Below, one piece after another: positions 58,350 through 64,000 of a stretch of 64,000 bases of DNA. Below the pieces are notes generated by a model. The model was not told the origin of the DNA. It saw only the letters and a list, made by a program, of their open reading frames with translations, and made no database searches. The stretch lies in contig NC_023756.2 of assembly GCF_000499845.2 (NCBI RefSeq), positions 3,621,332-3,685,331 on the forward strand. Reading direction: 5' to 3'. Source of the stretch: Phaseolus vulgaris. Taxonomy: Eukaryota; Streptophyta; Magnoliopsida; Fabales; Fabaceae. The translations under genes were made by a program, and so were the position numbers. Position 1 is the stretch's first letter. Each line of letters begins with the position of its first letter.

Positions 58350-59351
58350 TTATCCTCCTCTATTAGGGCAATCTTTTGATAGATGTCCTTCTTTCTGACA
58401 AGTATAACACTTTCTCTCTGATGAAAGTTGAGGACAATCTTTCTTCAAATGGGTTCCAGCACAGTGATAACATGTGGGTCTCCATGGTTGTTGTTGCTGA
58501 AACTGTGGGAGAGATGTTCCTGTCCTATGTTGTGGAGGTCTAGCATAAGGTTTATGTTGTTGATGCTGCACCTTGGCCTTCCCACTGGAAGACCCTCCTT
58601 GGTGTGATCTGATCACCCTGGAATCACCATTTTCCAGGGTCTCCACCATCTTCGCCTTCTCCACCAAGGCGGGAAACTCTCTAATGCACATAGGAGCTAT
58701 AGTCTTCTTCAACTCATGTTTTAGACCTTCTTCAAACTTCCTACACCTCCAAGCCTCAGAGGTAGCTTGGGTGTAGAATCTAGCTAGGTACTCAAACCTA
58801 GTAGCATATGCATTCACTGACATCTCTCCCTGTTCCAACCTGAGGAATTCAGCTTCCTTTGCAAACCTTGCACTATCTGGAAAATATTTCTCTAAAAACT
58901 TCACTCTGAAACTCTCCCAGTCTAATACTTCATCTCTGGCTTCCATCATCTGTTGAGCTCCCATCCACCAGAACTCTGCTTCTCCAGACAATAAATATGT
59001 AGCAAATACCAATTTCTTATCCTCAGGGCAGGAGGTTGCCCTAAAGATCTTCTCTAAATCTCTTATCCATTGGTCTGCTTGGTCAGGAGTGGCATTCCCA
59101 GTGAACTTAGGTGGGTTGTGTCTCATGAACTCTGTCAGTCCCATCTGCTTCTGAGACTGACTGACATGGGAAGTTGTTGCACCAGATCTAGCAGTCTCCC
59201 AATGATGCATTGCTGCCTGGTGATTCTGAGCCATTGCCATATTCTGTTGTTGGATAGCATTTGTCATCATCTCAATAGCCCTGGCAATCTGGTTCATCTC
59301 AGAAGAAGGTTGGGGAGGGGTAGGAGGTCTAGGAGCCATGCTATACAACAA
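58350..59351 (-). CDS. gag: Tekay Gag
   Basis: 333 residues. Gag core FMRHNPPKFTGNATPDQADQWI, EAEFWWMGA, FLEKYFPDSAR, GEMSVNAYATRFEYLARF; a Gln/His-rich stretch; then two CCHC knuckles, CYHCAGTHLKKDC and CYTCQKEGHLSKDC. It ends at TAA soon after the second knuckle, where related elements read on into protease. A second in-frame Met (MAPRPPTPP) five codons in is an equally good start. Gag itself looks functional. Confidence 0.88.
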   Translation of the reverse strand: MLYSMAPRPPTPPQPSSEMNQIARAIEMMTNAIQQQNMAMAQNHQAAMHHWETARSGATTSHVSQSQKQMGLTEFMRHNPPKFTGNATPDQADQWIRDLEKIFRATSCPEDKKLVFATYLLSGEAEFWWMGAQQMMEARDEVLDWESFRVKFLEKYFPDSARFAKEAEFLRLEQGEMSVNAYATRFEYLARFYTQATSEAWRCRKFEEGLKHELKKTIAPMCIREFPALVEKAKMVETLENGDSRVIRSHQGGSSSGKAKVQHQQHKPYARPPQHRTGTSLPQFQQQQPWRPTCYHCAGTHLKKDCPQLSSERKCYTCQKEGHLSKDCPNRGG

Positions 59352-59465
59352 AAAAGAAAGATTTAGGATGAATCTAAAAAATCATAACTATGTAGTTTTA
59401 CTAACAAACTAACTAAAGCACACATAAACAATCCCATAACCCTTAGGTCTCCTAAGGTTCGAACA

Positions 59466-59477
59466 GCTCTGATACCA
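59466..59477 (-). other. Primer-binding site of the first Tekay element
   Basis: TGGTATCAGAGC on the minus strand (initiator-Met tRNA type), three bases from the LTR end. Confidence 0.85.
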
Positions 59478-59480
59478 TAA

Positions 59481-61260
59481 TGTAACATCCTTAATTTTTC
59501 CCATATATAATGTAATAAAAGTAAAACAAGCAATATCTAATTACAAATAACATATACTACTTTCTCATATGTGTATCTCAAAAGAAATATCCCTCTTCAT
59601 AGGGATTTAATATATATACATCTAAAGTTTTAACAACAAAACAAAACATTCAAATAAAACTATCTCATTCTCCAGCTGTTCACTAAGGAGCTCTATCACC
59701 TGAAATCTCATCTGCTCCCATGTAAAACACGATCATCACAGATAAAGAAACAAACACAAACAAATAACAGGGTAAGCTATCTATATAAAAAGTTTTGATA
59801 TAATTTAAATTTCAAATTAATAAGCATAATTCATCAATTCTCATATGATTTCTCAAACCATCAAGTGTCTATTACATTCATAAAATTCATCTTTCATATG
59901 TCAGACTTTTACTGACTCACAACACATAGACACTTGACTCTACTTCCGGAAGACTCGTGTATTGAAATTAGCATCCAGAGACCTGCACCTGTCATACTAC
60001 TGCTGTGAAACCCACACAGCCATGCACATAATTATCTCAATATCTCATCATCTCATCATCTTCATATGACAGGGTAAATCCATTTGATATGCTCTGATCA
60101 GTTCTTTCAAACCTCAGAATCAGCCAAATGGACCTCCTTCGACTCTCACCAACTGAATAACTTCATCTATTTGATTCCATTATATCAGTAGAGTCAGGAT
60201 CGTCTCATTCACAGGACACTCACAAATCAATACACCCTAATAACAATCTCAACATGGTATTTCCTTTCCTGAAAATACTACATCTTGATCACACTTTAAC
60301 CTCATTACATACATCATTTAACATATCAATGCACCACTCAATCACTTCATATATATATATATATATATACTTTCTAAACAATCCAAATATATCTCAAACT
60401 TTACTTAAAACACATAATTAATTCAAAATATATGCTCTTTAAATCAATCATCGTCTGAAATCACACAACCACTTCTCATCAAACATCTCACTTAAGTAAT
60501 TCAACCAAAATATTCAAAAAGAATAGTTCAACTCATTTATATTATCATTCAAACACTTTCAATTCTCAATCACAAACAGTTTCAACAAATTATTCCCATA
60601 AAAGATTCAAAATCAACCATTCCAGTCAATATATTACTTTACTCTTCAAGAGAGACAATCCTGCAAGCAAAAACAATTAGAATTGGTGACCACGTCACCT
60701 CCACATCCAGAATCTTCTAACCTAGGGTTTTATTGAAAATAATAAGACTAGCTTCCCTTACCTGAACTTTAGTTGATGCTCACTAAGAACTCCAAATCTA
60801 CCCAAAAGCTTAAAGGTAATTAACCTGCACCACAAAGTCCTAATCAAAATCTAACTATATAATTAGGACCTTGAGTTAACAGAGATTAACCCTAAAGCTA
60901 AAAGAGTCACATGTAAAACTCATGTAGACAACCTATCAAGTTCAAAATTTGACTCAAAGAAAAGGGCAAAAAATGAACTTACTCTATTTAGGATTTTGAT
61001 CGGGCAATCTTGCAGTCTTTGCTGCCAGGAGTCTAATGGCGTACTCTGATCGTCAAACAGATGAACGAGGAGGTCAGAATCTTAGAGAGAAGGGAGAGAA
61101 AGAAAAAGGGAAACTTTTAGAGAGATGGTGGTTATTTTAAAATGAAACCTGGATAACTGAATTTTCTATTTATATGTCATTTTCATTTTAATAATAAAAT
61201 ATTCAGGTATCATTTAAAATATATCACTTCTACTCTAAGGTTATTTTCTAGATCCTTACA
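59481..61260 (-). repeat. Tekay LTR 2, shared by both elements
   Basis: 1780 bp. It is the 5' LTR of the element to its left and at the same time the 3' LTR of the element to its right. About five substitutions from LTR 1, all near its left third. Confidence 0.93.
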
Positions 61261-61266
61261 TTCTCC

Positions 61267-61565
61267 CTAACAAGAAAAATTTTCGTCCTCGAAAATTGAC
61301 TTACCAGAAAAGAGATATGGATAGGTTTCTCTAATGGTTTCTTCTAATTCCCAAGTTGAATCATCAGATTTATCATCCCACCCCACCTTCACCATACTGA
61401 TGGTCTTGCCTCTGAGCTGTTTACTCTGATGGTCTTCAATCCTGACTGGTTTTGCTTCAAAAGACAAGTTATCCTTGATTTGCACATTATCCACTTCCAA
61501 CACATGACTAGGGTCTGGGATGTACTTCCTTAGCTGTGATACGTGAAAGACATTATGCAGGTTTG
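61267..61565 (-). pseudogene. Chromodomain segment of the second Tekay element
   Basis: Same frame and residues as at 54878-55176, and separated from pol by the same frameshift. Confidence 0.87.
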
Positions 61566-64000
61566 CTAATTGAGGAGATAAGCCACTGGACCTATCTTCT
61601 TTAGGATCTGATATGGTCCAACAAACTTAGGAGATAACTTCCTTGATTTGATAGCTCGTCCTACACCTTTGGTTGGTGTCACTCTCATGAACACATGATC
61701 TCCAGCTGCAAACTCCAAAGGCTTTCTCCTCTTATCTGCATATGATTTCTGCTTACTTTGAGAAGCTTTCATTTTGTCTTGTATCTGTTTCACCTTCTCA
61801 GTGGTCTGTTGAATTAACTCTGGCCCAACCAAAACTGTTTCACCATCCTTATACCAACATAAAGGAGTTCTGCATTTCCTCCCATACAAAGCTGCATATG
61901 GTGCCATCCCAATACTGGCATGATAACTATTATTATAAGTAAACTCCACCAGAGGCAACATCTCATCCCAACTTCCCAGATGATCCAAGATACATGTCCT
62001 CAACAGATCTTCTAAGGATTGGATCGTCCTCTCAGACTGCCCATCTGTTTGAGGATGATATGCAGAGCTCATTCTCAATCTAGTTCCCAAAGAATCTTGT
62101 AAACTCTGCCAAAACCGTGAAGTAAACCTAGGATCTCTATCTGAAACAATACTAGAAGGCACCCCATGCAATCTTACAATCTCTTTGATGTACAATTGTG
62201 CCAACTTAGTCATAGATATTCTCAAATTAACTGGAAGAAAATGAGCGCTCTTCGTCAGTCGATCAACTATTACCCAGACTGCATCATGTCCCCTTACTGA
62301 TCTTGGTAAATGAGTAACGAAATCCATAGCAATGCTATCCCATTTCCACCCAGGAACATCTAACTGTTGTAACAAACCACCAGGTCTCTGATGTTCTACC
62401 TTTGCCTCCTGACATGTTAAACATGTAGCAACATATAGAGCTATTTCTTTCTTCATGCCTGACCACCAAAATGACTCCTTCAAATCTTGGTACATCTTAT
62501 TCATACCGGGATGTAGACTAAGATAACTCTTGTGACCCTCTTCTAGGATCATTCTCTTCAGTTCTTCATTTGCAGGTATGCAAATTCTGCCATTAAATCT
62601 TAAGATCTCATCTTCTCCCATCACAAAGTCTTTAGCCTGATCTGTACCTAGTAAATCCATAGTACGCTTCAGAGTAGGATCCTCTAACTGCTTTTCCTTT
62701 ATCATTCCAAGAAAATCATTAGTTGTAGTTAACTTACTACAACTAATATGATCAACATGAAATTTCACTCCTAAATTTAGATCTCTGAATTGCTGAATCA
62801 ACTTTTGTTCTTCAATCATCATGGTTGACACCTGTACTGACTTTCTACTCAAAGCATCTGCAACTACATTAGCCTTCCCTGGATGATACATCAGTTGGAA
62901 ATCATAATCCTTCAAAAACTCCATCCATCTTGTTTGTCTCATATTCAACTCTTTTTGATCAAACAAGTATTTCAAACTTTTATGGTCACTGAACACCTGA
63001 AATTGAGCTCCATATAAATAATGCCTCCAAATCTTCAAAGCAAACACCACAGCTGCCAACTCTAAGTCATGAGTTGGATAGTTTCTCTCATGAACTTTGA
63101 GTTGCCTTGAAGCATATGCAACTGGTCTTTTCTCTTGCATCAAGACACAACCCAAACCCTGATGTGAAGCATCACAGTAAACTTCAAAAGGTTTTCCTGT
63201 ATCAGGAATCACTAACACCGGAGCACTAGTTAACCTTTTCCTCAGCTCTATGAAACTCTCCTCACATCTGTCAGTCCAAGCAAAAGGTTGATCTTTGCAG
63301 GTTAATTGAGTCAAAGGAGCTACTACCCTGGAAAAATCTTCAATGAACCTCCGATAGTAGCCAGCTAGACCCACAAAACTCCTTATCTCAGTCACTGTCT
63401 TTGGACGTTCCCATTGAAGCACTGCCTCCACTTTGGCTGGATCCACTGAGATCCCCTGAGTTGATATTACATGCCCTAAGAAGTTGACTTCCTTCAGCCA
63501 AAACTCACACTTAGATAATTTAGCATATAATTTCTTCTCCCTCAAAATCTCCAACACTGTCTTCAGATGCTCTTCATGTTCTCTCTTAGTCCTTGAATAA
63601 ATAAGTATGTCATCTATAAAGACTATAACAAACTTATCCAAGAACGGACGAAAAATTCTATTCATGTAATCCATGAACAAAGCTGGAGCATTTGTTACTC
63701 CAAACGGCATCACCACATACTCATAGTGTCCATAACGAGACCTAAAGGCTGTCTTCTGAACATCTTCAGCCTTTACCAAAATCTGGTGGTATCCAGATCT
63801 CAAATCAATCTTTGAGAACACTGAGGCTCCATGTAACTGATCCATCAAATCATCAATTCTGGGCAGAGGATACTTGTTCTTGATGGTCAACTTATTCAAC
63901 TGTCTGTAATCTACACACAAACGAGACCCTCCATCTTTTTTTTTAACTAGAAGCACCGGAGCTCCCCATGGAGATACACTTGGTCTGATGAATTGTTTCT
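61566..64000 (-). pseudogene. Tekay pol of the second element, partial
   Basis: Same RT (FIDD), RNase H and integrase as the first element, open from the window edge to 61566, where it stops at the same premature codon. The RT N-terminus, protease and gag lie outside the window, so whether the gag/protease and TAG lesions are shared cannot be seen. Confidence 0.9.

Larger units (their letters stand above)
53092..61260 (-). mobile_element. Tekay-type chromovirus (Ty3/gypsy), first element
   Basis: LTR (53092-54871), purine tract, pol with chromodomain, protease, gag, PBS and LTR (59481-61260), all on the minus strand. The LTRs are both 1780 bp and I find about five mismatches, so the insertion is young. 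Nevertheless the coding region is broken three times: a shift between gag and protease, a TAG between protease and RT, and a shift before the chromodomain. It is inserted in repeat R, splitting GTGGACTGG from the continuation seen at 27.82 kb. Confidence 0.93.
61261..64000 (-). mobile_element. Second Tekay element in tandem, partial
   Basis: Follows LTR 2 without any target duplication or flank: purine tract, chromodomain, pol. The visible 2.7 kb looks the same as 54872-57611. It runs off the right edge within RT. Confidence 0.93.

Overview
This is plant nuclear DNA. The intergenic DNA is AT-rich, genes carry GT-AG introns, and more than half of the window is LTR retrotransposons and their debris. 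Host genes are an alpha-expansin, T2 ribonucleases, and F-box genes fused to an HSP90 ATP-binding domain. The style of the F-box genes and the copia/TRIM repeats suggests a legume, perhaps Phaseoleae. That assignment is an inference from family recognition, not from a database match.

Layout. (1) 1-6219: most of a minus-strand Ty3/gypsy element of the Tat type, with overlapping gag and pol, two RNase H domains, and a 745-bp LTR holding a 30-bp tandem repeat. (2) 6220-11490: gene-free AT-rich DNA with a LINE RNase H scrap. (3) 11940-13274: an intact three-exon alpha-expansin gene. (4) 13726-14904: a decayed Ty1/copia fragment. (5) About 16.0-53.1 kb: three copies of a tandemly duplicated unit. 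The full unit carries, left to right, an exon-like block, a T2 RNase gene (minus), a dispersed repeat, a LINE RNase H remnant (minus), a MITE and an HSP90/F-box chimeric gene (plus). Unit 1 (16.03-26.4 kb) has a broken RNase and an intact chimera. Unit 2 (31.98-42.0 kb) has an intact RNase reading frame and an intact chimera. Unit 3 (47.76-52.0 kb) lacks the RNase part and has a broken chimera. The units are separated by copies of a dispersed repeat ('R') in inverted orientation, by a large inverted repeat (29.3-31.6 kb), by a solo TRIM LTR and by a complete but decayed copia element (42877-47456) with a 5-bp target duplication. (6) 53092-64000: two tandem minus-strand Tekay-type chromovirus elements sharing an LTR. 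The visible parts of the two are almost identical and share the same frameshift.

Most interesting content: a gene in which an HSP90 N-terminal domain, with its ATP lid cleanly deleted, is spliced in frame to an F-box/FBA protein. It is amplified in tandem beside divergently transcribed, single-intron T2 RNase genes. This F-box plus T2-RNase arrangement recalls S-RNase self-incompatibility loci, but nothing here proves such a role. The two RNase copies have decayed in complementary ways: one keeps its TATA box but has a nonsense codon and a lost splice acceptor, the other keeps the reading frame but has lost the TATA box in a 57-bp deletion.
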